Shown here: piece by piece, positions 30,229 to 39,233 of the stretch
Layout: each line of letters opens with the position of its first letter
Position numbering within the stretch: position 1 is the first letter of the stretch
Assembly (NCBI GenBank): GCA_947643665.1
Contig: CANRWW010000007.1
Span: forward strand, 17,965-81,964
Origin: an uncultured Porphyromonadaceae bacterium
GTDB taxonomy: Bacteria > Bacteroidota > Bacteroidia > Bacteroidales > Muribaculaceae
DNA length: 64,000 bases
Direction: 5' to 3'
Notes under the pieces: model-generated
Databases searched by the model: none
What the model saw: the letters and a program-made list of their open reading frames with translations, nothing else
What the model was told of the DNA's origin: nothing
Position numbers and translations under genes: made by a program

Positions 30229-31158
30229 ATGGAACGTAAAATTTCGTTAAGCGATCTCAGTCAGGCTATAGACGAGGCATATGAGCTGGTTAAATCTGTA
30301 AAAGAAGGAGAGATAGATCCCAGAAACATCGGAGCAGACTGCAAACATATGGGCATCAGCGTAGTACTGGCAGACGGCACCACAATAAACAAAGGCGACA
30401 CAGATGTGAAAGTCCCTATGGGCGCTATTGTAAGAGTGCCACTTGCATCTGTGATGTTCTCCCAGAACTCACGCGACGACATGATAAAAATGTCTGTCCA
30501 GTGCCCATGCCATAAAATGCCACACAAACCGGCTCACCTGCCCATAAGCGCCCATACCATCCGTGCATTCTCGGCTATGGAACCTAAAGGTGATCCAGAA
30601 TCAAAATGGAATCTGTATGAAAATCGCATGACAGATCTCATTGGAACTTCTCCTGAACTCAATATGCAGATTTATGAAATACTTAAGAAACAGGTAGAAG
30701 AAGACAACACAATAAACCGCCTGGCAGACAACGGATATTTTCTTTATGATGAAGCCTCTCTGTCTGTTGAACTGGCAATTAAGGCTGAAGCCATGAGCGC
30801 TTCTACGGCACAACTTGCCACAATGGGAGCTACCATAGCTGCAGATGGGGTAAATCCCACTACAAGGAAAACTGTTTTTGACGGTGAAATAGCAAAATAT
30901 ATCGTTGCCCTGATGGCAGCGAAAGGCCCACATAAAATGAACAGTCCGTGGCTCGTCGCAACAGGACTTCCAGCAAAAGCAAGTTTCGGCGGCACCATAC
31001 TTGGCATATATCCAGGCGTAATGGCTATTGCGGCATACGGTGCCGAGCTTAACCAGTCACGCGTAAGCATAAAGGCAGCCCATGCTATCAGATATATTAT
31101 GGAGAAACTGGACATGAGCGTATTCAGTTCCTCAAGAGTCTCCATAGTAAAAGACTGA
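30229..31158 (+). CDS. Glutaminase-fold protein lacking the catalytic residues
   Basis: A 309-residue protein whose C-terminal half aligns well with serine-dependent glutaminases (GlsA/YbaS): MGATIAADGVNPTTRKTVF, KYIVALMAAKGP, TGLPAKASFGGTILGIYPG, and a closing VSIKAAHAIRYIMEKL. In the N-terminal half GISVVLADGTTINKGD aligns with the family GI-I-T-DG-GD segment. But the catalytic SxxK (QSISK in E. coli) reads GAIVR here, the substrate Asn motif INAGAL reads ISAHTI, and the GMY tyrosine is replaced (GPH). Hydrolysis of glutamine by the usual route is therefore unlikely. It may be a ligand sensor, scaffold or a new activity. No signal peptide. Confidence 0.75.
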   Translation: MERKISLSDLSQAIDEAYELVKSVKEGEIDPRNIGADCKHMGISVVLADGTTINKGDTDVKVPMGAIVRVPLASVMFSQNSRDDMIKMSVQCPCHKMPHKPAHLPISAHTIRAFSAMEPKGDPESKWNLYENRMTDLIGTSPELNMQIYEILKKQVEEDNTINRLADNGYFLYDEASLSVELAIKAEAMSASTAQLATMGATIAADGVNPTTRKTVFDGEIAKYIVALMAAKGPHKMNSPWLVATGLPAKASFGGTILGIYPGVMAIAAYGAELNQSRVSIKAAHAIRYIMEKLDMSVFSSSRVSIVKD

Positions 31159-31196
31159 CAAAGTTTTACTGCGCGCCACTCCATGCATTGACAACA

Positions 31197-31235
31197 AAAA
31201 CCGTCCGAGCCATGTATACAGGCTCGGACGGTTTT
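31197..31235. terminator. Bidirectional terminator between the glutaminase-like gene and rplS
   Basis: A 15-bp perfect stem (31197-31211 with 31221-31235) with A-rich left and T-rich right ends and a 9-nt loop, between two convergent genes. Confidence 0.9.
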
Positions 31236-31260
31236 GAATTTTCAGTAGTCAGCAGGAGTA

Positions 31261-31620
31261 TCAATCCTTCTTGATTACGCGGCGCTCCTTGATACGGGCT
31301 TTCTTACCTGTAAGTTTACGGAGATAATAGAGTTTCGCACGACGCACTTTACCGTATTTGTTAACTACGATAGAGTCAATAAACGGAGACTCAATGGGGA
31401 AGATACGCTCTACACCGATGTTTTCGCTCATTTTGCGCACAGTGAAACGTTTCTTGGTGCCCTCGCCGTTGATGCGGATAACCACACCACGATACTGCTG
31501 GATACGCTCTTTGTTACCCTCCTTGATACGGTATGCCACTGTGATGGTATCGCCGGGACCAAACTCGGGAAACTGCTTGCCGGTAGCAAAAGCCTCTTCG
31601 GCAACTTTGATTAAATCCAT
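31261..31620 (-). CDS. rplS: 50S ribosomal protein L19
   Basis: A 119-residue ribosomal protein at the 30S-50S interface. The family signature is clear: [46 protein letters not shown] and the basic tail [21 protein letters not shown]. Length is normal. It is transcribed alone from its own consensus promoter, separate from the rpsP-trmD arrangement seen in many Proteobacteria. Confidence 0.98.
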   Translation of the reverse strand: MDLIKVAEEAFATGKQFPEFGPGDTITVAYRIKEGNKERIQQYRGVVIRINGEGTKKRFTVRKMSENIGVERIFPIESPFIDSIVVNKYGKVRRAKLYYLRKLTGKKARIKERRVIKKD

Positions 31621-31700
31621 GATAAATTATAGCTAAAATTTAACAATAGTCGCAATATACGCGGGCAGCCTTGTCCCGCCAGAGATTACGAAATCGGCTG

Positions 31701-31731
31701 CAAAGTTACGTCATTTTCCTCATTTTACAAA
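31701..31731 (-). promoter_or_regulatory. Promoter of rplS
   Basis: Minus-strand TAACTTTG (31701-31708) and TTTG (31728-31731) separated by 19 bp, an exact match. Leader of about 75 nt. Confidence 0.75.
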
Positions 31732-31814
31732 AAATACACGTACCTAATTTTTTATAAACGAACCACAAACGGCAGGAAAATAACCGATCAATAACAATAA
31801 AACAAAAGTTTTAG

Positions 31815-31822
31815 TAACTTTG
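31815..31822 (+). promoter_or_regulatory. -7 box of speA
   Basis: TAACTTTG, exact TAnnTTTG. No TTG is seen at the usual upstream distance. It would give a leader of about 100 nt. Confidence 0.5.
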
Positions 31823-31928
31823 CACCCTAATGCGGGACTACCGAGACGATGTTTCGCAAAAACCAACGACAAATATAACGCAGCAGCCGCTGCACCCCAT
31901 ACTTTACAGCACAGAACAACTTTAAGAC

Positions 31929-33827
31929 ATGAGAAAATGGCGTGTGGAAGATAGCGCTGAGCTATACAATATCAACGGCTGGGGCCGGCAGTATTTTTCC
32001 ATAAATGAGAAAGGGAATGTGACGGTGACGCCACGCCCAGGGCTTGCCCCCGTAGACCTCCGCGAAGTCCTGGACGAACTACAGGTAAAAGACATAACGG
32101 CACCAGTGCTCCTGCGTTTCCCAGACATACTTGACAACCGGGTGGAAAAAATCTCAAATTGCTTCCATCAGGCATCTGAACAATACGGTTACGAAGCAAA
32201 AAACTTCATTGTATACCCGATAAAAGTGAATCAGATGCGCCCGGTTGTGGAAGAAATCGTGAGTCACGGAAAAAAATTCAACATCGGCCTTGAAGCTGGA
32301 TCAAAACCTGAACTGCACGCAGTACTTGCCACCAACATTGACGAAAACGCCCTGATCGTATGCAACGGATACAAAGACGAGAACTATGTGGAACTCGCTT
32401 TGCTTGCCCACAAAATGGGGCGACGCATAATTGTAGTGGTTGAAAAACTCAACGAACTCAAAACAATATATTCAGTAGCAAAACGGCTGAACATAACCCC
32501 ATCCATAGGAATACGAATAAAACTTGCAAATTCCGGTGCCGGGAAATGGGAAGAGTCGGGAGGAGATTCATCCAAGTTCGGGCTTAACTCCTCCGAACTT
32601 CTTGAAGCCATAGACTACCTTCAGAAACAGGGTATGGCAGACTGGCTGAAACTCATACATTTCCATATTGGTAGCCAGATCACCAAAATACGCCGTATCA
32701 AGAACGCACTTCGCGAGGCCATGCAGTTCTACGTACAGCTGTCAAAACTCGGATTCGGGATAGACTTCGTAGACATCGGAGGAGGATTGGGAGTGGACTA
32801 CGACGGAACCCGCTCAAGCGCCAGCGAAAGCTCTATGAACTACTCCATACAGGAGTATGCCAATGATGCCATATATTCAATCGTTGACGCATGCGAGAAA
32901 AACGGACTTCCACAACCCAACATAGTCACGGAAAGCGGCCGTTCTTTAACAGCCCACCATTCGGTACTAATATGCGAAGTGCTGGAAACCACACAGTTGC
33001 CTACATGGCGCGATGACGAAGAATTGCAAGGGAATGAGCATGAGCTGGTAAAAGAGCTATATGAAATCTGGGACAAACTTGACCAACAGCGAATCTTCGA
33101 AAGCTGGCATGACGCCCTGCAAATACGGGAGGAAGTGCTTGACATGTTCTCTCTAGGAATAATAGACCTGCGCAACCGTGCACTGGCCGAGAAACTGTTC
33201 TGGGAGATAGCACGCGAAGTAGGACAGCTAGGGGCACAGATGAAACACCCGCCGGAGGAGCTCCGCAAGATTTCAAAAATGCTTCCAGACAAATATTTCT
33301 GCAACTTCTCGCTATTCCAGTCACTGCCAGACTCATGGGCTGTGGATCAGGTATTCCCGGTAATACCGATCTCACGTCTTGACGAACGTCCCACCCGTAC
33401 CGCCACGTTGCAAGACATGACTTGCGACAGCGACGGCAAGATAAGCGCTTTCATATCCCCTCAAGGCACATCAGGTTCCCTGCCGGTACACCCTCTGCGT
33501 CAGGGAGAGCCATATTATATAGGGGTATTCCTTGTAGGTGCCTACCAGGAGATACTGGGAGATATGCACAACCTGTTCGGCGATACCAACGCCGTACACA
33601 TCTCCTGCTACAAGGATCATTATGAGATAGACCGCATCATTGATGGCGAAACCGTCGCAGAGGTACTGGACTACGTACAATACAATCCCAAGAAACTGGT
33701 ACGCAACGTGGAAACATGGGTAACCAAGGCAATGAAAGACGGCCGTATAACCCCCGAGGAGGGAAGAGAATTCCTCTCCAACTACCGTTCCGGCCTCTAC
33801 GGATACACATATCTTGAAAAAGCCTGA
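31929..33827 (+). CDS. speA: Biosynthetic arginine decarboxylase
   Basis: A 632-residue PLP enzyme of alanine-racemase fold that converts arginine to agmatine, the first step of the arginine route to polyamines. The PLP lysine lies in VYPIKVNQMRPV (about 96-107). LEAGSKPEL, LIHFHIGSQI, FVDIGGGLGVDYDG and the VTESGRSLTAHH segment follow, as in SpeA. Length matches the family. It starts with MRKWRVEDSAELYNI, typical for Bacteroidetes SpeA. truA follows 19 bp downstream on the same strand, so the two are probably co-transcribed. Confidence 0.96.
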   Translation: MRKWRVEDSAELYNINGWGRQYFSINEKGNVTVTPRPGLAPVDLREVLDELQVKDITAPVLLRFPDILDNRVEKISNCFHQASEQYGYEAKNFIVYPIKVNQMRPVVEEIVSHGKKFNIGLEAGSKPELHAVLATNIDENALIVCNGYKDENYVELALLAHKMGRRIIVVVEKLNELKTIYSVAKRLNITPSIGIRIKLANSGAGKWEESGGDSSKFGLNSSELLEAIDYLQKQGMADWLKLIHFHIGSQITKIRRIKNALREAMQFYVQLSKLGFGIDFVDIGGGLGVDYDGTRSSASESSMNYSIQEYANDAIYSIVDACEKNGLPQPNIVTESGRSLTAHHSVLICEVLETTQLPTWRDDEELQGNEHELVKELYEIWDKLDQQRIFESWHDALQIREEVLDMFSLGIIDLRNRALAEKLFWEIAREVGQLGAQMKHPPEELRKISKMLPDKYFCNFSLFQSLPDSWAVDQVFPVIPISRLDERPTRTATLQDMTCDSDGKISAFISPQGTSGSLPVHPLRQGEPYYIGVFLVGAYQEILGDMHNLFGDTNAVHISCYKDHYEIDRIIDGETVAEVLDYVQYNPKKLVRNVETWVTKAMKDGRITPEEGREFLSNYRSGLYGYTYLEKA

Positions 33828-33846
33828 CGAATAACGCCACATCTAC

Positions 33847-34617
33847 ATGCAGCGCTATTTTATGAACCTCGCCTATCTTGGAAGAAATTTCCATGGATGG
33901 CAAAGGCAACCTAACGCATCATCTGTACAGGAAGCGCTTGAAAATGCTCTTTCAACCGTACTCCGGAGCCCGGTGCCAATAGTTGGCGCCGGGCGCACGG
34001 ACACCGGAGTAAACGCATCTACAATGATAGCGCACTTTGATTTGGAAGATGCCATTGATGACAGCAAAAATCTTGTACGCGCCATAAACTCAATAACAGG
34101 GCCACAGATTGCTGTCAGATGGATACGCGAAGTGCATCCTGAAGCACATGCGCGCTTTGATGCCACATCACGCACCTATCATTATTACGCCCATACAGGA
34201 CGCAACCCATTCTCTGAAGGATTGTCATGGGAAGCACCTGCGAATCTTGATTTCGAAGCCATGAATGAAGCTGCAAAAAAACTTTTAACCACATCAGACT
34301 TCACTTCATTTGCCAAACTGCACACCGATGTCAAGACAAATATCTGCAAAGTGACACAAGCCATATGGCGTCATCCCTACCCCGGCGAACGCGTGCCAGG
34401 ATGCGCCGAATGGATCTTTGAAATCACTGCTGACCGCTTCCTGCGCAATATGGTCAGAGCCGTAGTCGGGACGCTAGTAGATGTAGGACGAGGCAAGCTA
34501 ACCAGCGTGGGATTTACAGAGATCATCAACCGTCGCGACCGTTGTGCTGCCGGCACTTCCATGCCTGGAAGCCCCCTTTTCCTGCATAAAATCACTTATC
34601 CCTACATTACCGTATAA
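33847..34617 (+). CDS. truA: tRNA pseudouridine(38-40) synthase
   Basis: A 256-residue enzyme that isomerises uridines 38-40 in the tRNA anticodon arm. The catalytic Asp is in AGRTDTGVNA (about 48-57). NFHGWQRQP, SRTYHYYAH and the FLRNMVRAVVGTLVDVGRGK segment are family hallmarks. Start follows speA by 19 bp. The third residue region MQRYFMNLAYLG is the usual first beta strand, so the start is secure. Confidence 0.96.
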   Translation: MQRYFMNLAYLGRNFHGWQRQPNASSVQEALENALSTVLRSPVPIVGAGRTDTGVNASTMIAHFDLEDAIDDSKNLVRAINSITGPQIAVRWIREVHPEAHARFDATSRTYHYYAHTGRNPFSEGLSWEAPANLDFEAMNEAAKKLLTTSDFTSFAKLHTDVKTNICKVTQAIWRHPYPGERVPGCAEWIFEITADRFLRNMVRAVVGTLVDVGRGKLTSVGFTEIINRRDRCAAGTSMPGSPLFLHKITYPYITV

Positions 34618-34760
34618 TGGTTCAGAAACGCCTGGGGTACCATTTTTCGGCTATTATGGAAATTTTTCAGCAATTATTGCCCATTATTCACAGAGATTTT
34701 GTAATTTTGTGGCGCAAAACAGAGTTATCCAAAACCCAGGCTTAAAATTTGAAGCACATT

Positions 34761-34794
34761 TTTGAGGTTATTGGAATTAAAATGCTTACCTTTG
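34761..34794 (+). promoter_or_regulatory. Promoter of acpP-fabF
   Basis: TACCTTTG (34787-34794) with TTTG (34761-34764) 22 bp upstream, slightly longer than the usual spacer. It is 45 bp before the acpP start. Confidence 0.55.
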
Positions 34795-34838
34795 CACCGC
34801 AAAAAAGACTAATCAAATAAATCAAAAAACTAATTATC

Positions 34839-35075
34839 ATGTCAGAAATCGCATCTCGTGTTAAAGCAATCATCGTTGACAAATTAGGCGTAGATGAAAA
34901 CCAAGTGACCGAAACCGCTGCATTCACCACCGACCTCGGCGCTGACAGCCTCGACACTGTTGAGCTCATCATGGAGTTCGAGAAAGAATTCGGCATCACA
35001 ATTCCCGATGACAAAGCTGAAGGTATCGCAACCGTTGGCGACGCAATTGCTTACATCGAAGCTGCCGAGAAATAA
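34839..35075 (+). CDS. acpP: Acyl carrier protein
   Basis: A 78-residue acidic carrier. The serine to which phosphopantetheine is attached is in [11 protein letters not shown] (about 38). It carries growing chains during fatty-acid synthesis and is the direct substrate of FabF encoded downstream. Length and the [21 protein letters not shown] end are normal. A small hairpin lies between acpP and fabF and could raise acpP expression over fabF. Confidence 0.98.
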   Translation: MSEIASRVKAIIVDKLGVDENQVTETAAFTTDLGADSLDTVELIMEFEKEFGITIPDDKAEGIATVGDAIAYIEAAEK

Positions 35076-35108
35076 TTCCGGTACTTCAAGCACGAAACCA
35101 ACTCATAC

Positions 35109-35135
35109 AGCCCCGGTAAATCCGGGGCTACTTTT
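35109..35135 (+). terminator. Partial terminator/attenuator between acpP and fabF
   Basis: An 8-bp perfect GC stem (35109-35116 with 35122-35129, loop TAAAT) followed by ACTTTTAG. It is probably leaky because fabF has no clear promoter of its own. Confidence 0.6.
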
Positions 35136-35244
35136 AGTTAACCCACGGAATATCACCCGGATCTGAATCCGGTGCCAAGGGAATATACAAACCTCTCCTC
35201 CCCCGACACTTCGACGTCACTTTCTATCACACTACTGACACAAC

Positions 35245-36510
35245 ATGGAACTTAAAAGAGTAGTCATAACAGGTCTCGGTGCCATAACTCCTCTTGGCAA
35301 TGACGTTGCCACCACATGGGAAAACGCCATCAAAGGCGTAAGTGGAGCCGGTCCTATTACACATTTCGACGCTTCGCTGTTCAAAACCCAGTTTGCGTGT
35401 GAGGTAAAAGGCTTCAATGCCGCAGACCACTTCGACCGTAAGAAACTGCGTCAGCTTGACCTCTACGCACAATATGCCATCGTGGCAGCCCGCCAGGCTG
35501 TGGAAGATTCTGGCATCGAAAAGGAAGAGAACCTCAACCGCAATCGCGTTGGAGTAATTGTGGCAGCCGGCATCGGTGGCCTACACACATTTGAAGAAGA
35601 GGCCGGATATTACGCGATGAACGCATCAACCGGTCCTAAATACAACCCCTTCTTCATCCCCAAAATGATTGCCGACATAGCTTCAGGCCATATCTCCATG
35701 GAATATGCATATCATGGACCCAACTTCGGTGTGGTTTCAGCCTGTGCCTCATCAAACAATGCAATCATTGACGCGTTCAACCTCATACGTCTCGGAAAAG
35801 CCGATGTTATGGTAACGGGTGGAGCAGAAGCTGCGGTTTATCCTGCAGGCGTCGGAGGCTTCAACTCAATGCATGCCCTCTCCACCAGGAACGAATCACC
35901 CGAAACTGCATCACGCCCGTTCAGCAAAAGCCGTGACGGATTCGTAATCGGTGAAGGCTCCACAGTGCTCATCCTCGAAGAACTTGAGCATGCAATCGCC
36001 CGCGGAGCAAAAATCTATGCAGAAGTAGCAGGTGGAGGCATGTCTGCAGACGCTTACCACCTCACAGCCACACATCCTGAAGGCCTCGGAGCAATACTTT
36101 CTATGCAAAACGCGCTTGAAGATGCCAACATGAAGCCTGAAGACATTGATTACATCAACGTTCATGGCACTTCAACACCTGTAGGCGACATTTCAGAAGT
36201 AAAAGCCATCCAGGAGGTATTCGGCGACAGCGTAAAAGGCATCAATATCAGCTCTACAAAGTCTATGACAGGCCACCTTCTCGGAGCCACCGGAGCTATG
36301 GAAGCCATGTTCTGCACCTTGGCAGTCCAAGACAACATCGTTCCACCCACCATCAACCATGAGGAGGGTGATGAAGACGAAGAAATAGATTACAGCCTCA
36401 ACTTCACTTTCAACAAAGCCCAGGAGCGTCCCGTCCGTGCCGCCCTCAGCAACTCATTCGGTTTCGGAGGCCACAATGCTACCGTCATCGTCAAGAAGTA
36501 TGAAAAGTAA
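35245..36510 (+). CDS. fabF: 3-oxoacyl-ACP synthase II
   Basis: A 421-residue condensing enzyme that extends acyl-ACP with malonyl-ACP. The catalytic Cys is in VSACASSNNAI (about 170), the histidines in NVHGTSTP (about 310) and MTGHLLGATG (about 348). The C-terminal NSFGFGGHNA loop is intact. It is the second gene after acpP, with 169 bp between them. Its TAA stop overlaps a 74-bp perfect palindrome. Confidence 0.97.
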   Translation: MELKRVVITGLGAITPLGNDVATTWENAIKGVSGAGPITHFDASLFKTQFACEVKGFNAADHFDRKKLRQLDLYAQYAIVAARQAVEDSGIEKEENLNRNRVGVIVAAGIGGLHTFEEEAGYYAMNASTGPKYNPFFIPKMIADIASGHISMEYAYHGPNFGVVSACASSNNAIIDAFNLIRLGKADVMVTGGAEAAVYPAGVGGFNSMHALSTRNESPETASRPFSKSRDGFVIGEGSTVLILEELEHAIARGAKIYAEVAGGGMSADAYHLTATHPEGLGAILSMQNALEDANMKPEDIDYINVHGTSTPVGDISEVKAIQEVFGDSVKGINISSTKSMTGHLLGATGAMEAMFCTLAVQDNIVPPTINHEEGDEDEEIDYSLNFTFNKAQERPVRAALSNSFGFGGHNATVIVKKYEK

Positions 36511-36582
36511 TCCATAGCGGATATTAAAAATGGCGGCATCGGAAATTTCCGATGCCGCCATTTTTAATATCCGCTATGGATT
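36509..36582. terminator. 74-bp perfect palindrome, probable bidirectional terminator
   Basis: Positions 36509-36545 and 36546-36582 are exact reverse complements with no loop bases between them. The core is a GC-rich 14-bp stem ending in ATTTTT on each strand, flanked by another 23 matching bases. It lies between convergent fabF and a radical SAM gene and begins in the last two bases of the fabF stop codon. Confidence 0.9.
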
Positions 36583-36633
36583 TAAAACTCCAATTCATTA
36601 TCACCGGCAAAAGATTTGCTTATATTGATCAGT

Positions 36634-37521
36634 TTAAAGGGCACGATGGAGAAGATGGGTGAACTGATAATTTTTCAATCCCCATCTCGGAGCTATAAGC
36701 AAATCAGATGGTGCAGATGAGGTAAAACGTTCTATGGCAACAGAAGGATTGAGCGACTTAAGTATGGAGACTATTCGGCTGCAAAGCGCAATATATTCAT
36801 CTACAGTGAACAGAGTCACTCCAAGGTCTTCACCCGATTCAAGTGAACGTGCCATACGTGTGCCTTTTATAATCTGTAACTGGTGAAATTTCACTGTGGA
36901 TATCGGGAGCAATGCTGCACGGCGCACCGTCTCCAACATCATATCCGTGGTCTCACCCGGAAGCCCCATGATAAAATGCAGACCGGCAGGAAGCCCTGCA
37001 TCTACCGTCATATGTACTGCTTCCAAAGTTTTCTCCCACGTATGGCAACGGTTCACTGCCTCCAAAGTTTTATTATGCGAACTCTCAGCGCCATATTCCA
37101 TGAAAACAGGTTTGCCTATATGCGCCAAAGCATGCAAAAGAGATGCATCCACGCAGTCAGGACGCGTACCAATGACAATACCGTCTACTTTATCTACTGA
37201 CAACGCTTCACTATAAAGAGACATTAATTTCTCCCGATCGCCATGCGTGCTTGTATAGCTTTGGAAATATGCAAGATAACGCATATCAGGATATTTTTTA
37301 CCGAAAAAGCTCTTTCCCGCCTCAAGTTGCTCGGCGACGGATGCGCGCTGCATATGCTCAAGAGGCGAGAACGATGCATTGTTACAATAAGTGCATCCAC
37401 CACGTCCGACAGTGCCGTCCCTGTTGGGGCAACTGAATCCGGCATCAACAGTGAGCTTCTGCATTTTCCCTGGAAAATACCCCTTTAGGAAATCGGCATA
37501 ATCTTTATATGTTTTTTCCAT
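36634..37521 (-). CDS. Radical SAM protein, TIGR01212/YhcC family
   Basis: A 295-residue radical SAM enzyme. The cluster-binding cysteines occur in CPNRDGTVGRGGCTYCNN (30-47), the long-spaced motif typical of the YhcC/TIGR01212 group. Later FMEYGAESSH, GLHFIMGLPGET and FHQLQIIKGT agree. The function of the group is not established; tRNA-related modification has been suggested for relatives. It is the last gene of the ybaK-aroC operon, 6 nt from aroC. Confidence 0.88.
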   Translation of the reverse strand: MEKTYKDYADFLKGYFPGKMQKLTVDAGFSCPNRDGTVGRGGCTYCNNASFSPLEHMQRASVAEQLEAGKSFFGKKYPDMRYLAYFQSYTSTHGDREKLMSLYSEALSVDKVDGIVIGTRPDCVDASLLHALAHIGKPVFMEYGAESSHNKTLEAVNRCHTWEKTLEAVHMTVDAGLPAGLHFIMGLPGETTDMMLETVRRAALLPISTVKFHQLQIIKGTRMARSLESGEDLGVTLFTVDEYIALCSRIVSILKSLNPSVAIERFTSSAPSDLLIAPRWGLKNYQFTHLLHRAL

Positions 37522-37527
37522 AATGAC

Positions 37528-38598
37528 TCAAAAATCGGAAACACTACCGGCATTACGCAGGCATATCGCATCAACAACCGTCATGGCAGCCATCGCTTCA
37601 ACCACAGGGAGCAATCTCGGAACTATGCATGGGTCATGCCGCCCGCGAGGTTCAAACACTACAGCCTTACCATTGTCAGAAAGCCCGTTTAACGGGCGCA
37701 TGATAGTCGGTGTAGGCTTAACAGCCACACGCATCACAACAGGCATGCCATTGGATATCCCTCCCTGTATTCCGCCTGAATAATTTCCAGGGCACACAGG
37801 GCGACCGGTTGAATCTACAGAAAAACTGTCCGTGACCTCACTCCCGTAGCTATTGCAACCGTCAAATCCCATGCCGAATTCAACCCCTTTGACAGCGCCT
37901 ATAGACAACATCGCGTTTCCAAGCATCTGGCTCAGTTTACCGAAAACTGGTTCGCCGATACCTGCCGGTATCCCATAAATCCGGCACTCTACTGTGCCAC
38001 CCACACTATCCCTTGCATCGCGCGCTGCAGTAATAATCTCAGCTATACGTCCATCGTCTGGATCAACAGCCCCGCCAAGTGATGCTATACGTGCTCCCAC
38101 AGTGATACCTTTTGCCTCCAGTATCTGGCGGGCGAAAGCCCCGGCAACAACACGGCTGACGGTTTCCCGGCCTGACGAGCGGCCCCCACCGCGCCAATCA
38201 CGCACACCATAGCGTGCCCCCCATGCATAATCGGCATGAGAGGGACGGCACACATGCCTCAAGGCATCGTAATCGGCACTCTTCACATCGGAGTTTCTTA
38301 CGATAAACCCGACAGGAGTTCCCAAGGCCATCACAATGTCTGTATCAGCCGAAAGACCCGACAATTCACCATTGTCATTGTCCACAGCCATCAGACCGGA
38401 AAGAAATTCCACCTTGTCGGCTTCACGCCTTTGCGACGTAAGCGTAGAGCGGCCTGGAGCACGCCTTGCCATCTCATCGGCTATAGCGGCAAGACTGAAC
38501 CTATGCCCAGGCGGCAGACCATCTATCACTCCCCCCATGGCAGGCCCATGTGACTCGCCAAAGGTTGTCAGCCTGAAGATATTTCCGAAACTGTTCAT
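37528..38598 (-). CDS. aroC: Chorismate synthase
   Basis: A 356-residue FMN-dependent enzyme that makes chorismate from 5-enolpyruvylshikimate-3-phosphate, the last step of the shikimate pathway. Motifs: TTFGESHGPAMGGVIDGLPPG (7-27), RRAPGRS (47-53), SHADYAWGARYG (120-131) and GGGRSSGRETVSRV (about 136-149). Length is typical. It is the middle gene of a tight operon (12 nt from ybaK, 6 nt from the radical SAM gene) and no other shikimate gene is in the window. Confidence 0.97.
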   Translation of the reverse strand: MNSFGNIFRLTTFGESHGPAMGGVIDGLPPGHRFSLAAIADEMARRAPGRSTLTSQRREADKVEFLSGLMAVDNDNGELSGLSADTDIVMALGTPVGFIVRNSDVKSADYDALRHVCRPSHADYAWGARYGVRDWRGGGRSSGRETVSRVVAGAFARQILEAKGITVGARIASLGGAVDPDDGRIAEIITAARDARDSVGGTVECRIYGIPAGIGEPVFGKLSQMLGNAMLSIGAVKGVEFGMGFDGCNSYGSEVTDSFSVDSTGRPVCPGNYSGGIQGGISNGMPVVMRVAVKPTPTIMRPLNGLSDNGKAVVFEPRGRHDPCIVPRLLPVVEAMAAMTVVDAICLRNAGSVSDF

Positions 38599-38610
38599 AT
38601 GATTTTTATA

Positions 38611-39132
38611 TTAATCACAGATAATATCGGCCACCTCAGCACCGACAAAACCTATAAGATCCTTCGGATCTATCCTTAACTGCATGCCACGCACTCCCGC
38701 GCTTACATAAATCTGCCCGAAGCCTATAGCCGTAGTATGGAAATAAGTAGGAAACGGCTTTTTCATACCTATGGGACAACATCCGCCACGTATATATCCG
38801 GTAAGAGGCAGCAGATCCTTCATGGGTATAAGTTCAGCTTTTTTGGCACCGGCAGCTTTGGCAGCTTTTTTAAGATCCACCTCTGCATCACCGGGAACCA
38901 CACACACGAAATGGCCGGCAGCATTCGAAGCCGCGGAGTTTCGTCCCGGATATTCCCCTTTCAGCACCAAAGTCTTGAAAACACATTTTATATCCTCACC
39001 CAACTGTTCAGCCACATGTGTCGCGGCAAGATTGTTCTCATCAACTTCATAAGGGATAAGCTCATAATGTATTTTCGCCTTGTCAAGCAGACGAGCCACG
39101 TTTGTTTTCTGAAGCTGTTTGTCCTTACCCAT
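38611..39132 (-). CDS. ybaK: Cys-tRNA(Pro)/Cys-tRNA(Cys) deacylase
   Basis: A 173-residue trans-editing protein that clears mischarged aminoacyl-tRNA. Family features are KTNVARLLDKAKI, VFKTLVLKG with the conserved Lys, FVCVVPGDAEVDLKKAA and GGCCPIGMKK. I chose the ATG at 39132; an earlier TTG at 39138 is less likely. It is the first gene of the ybaK-aroC-radical SAM operon with a consensus promoter 21 bp upstream. Confidence 0.92.
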   Translation of the reverse strand: MGKDKQLQKTNVARLLDKAKIHYELIPYEVDENNLAATHVAEQLGEDIKCVFKTLVLKGEYPGRNSAASNAAGHFVCVVPGDAEVDLKKAAKAAGAKKAELIPMKDLLPLTGYIRGGCCPIGMKKPFPTYFHTTAIGFGQIYVSAGVRGMQLRIDPKDLIGFVGAEVADIICD

Positions 39133-39152
39133 AATCAAACTGATTTTTCACA

Positions 39153-39184
39153 CAAATTTATCAAATTCCTCAAGAAGTAGCAAA
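39153..39184 (-). promoter_or_regulatory. Promoter of the ybaK-aroC operon
   Basis: Minus-strand TAAATTTG (39153-39160) with TTTG (39181-39184), 20-bp spacer, exact match. The leader is about 15 nt. Confidence 0.7.
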
Positions 39185-39233
39185 TATTATCACTCCGATG
39201 CCGTTAAGTAAATGATTTCACTATTGTTCGATT

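Larger units (their letters stand above)
31621..31928. other. Divergent promoter region rplS / speA
   Basis: A 308-bp AT-rich region containing the rplS promoter (31701-31731) and a speA -7 box (31815-31822). I see no gene. Confidence 0.6.
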
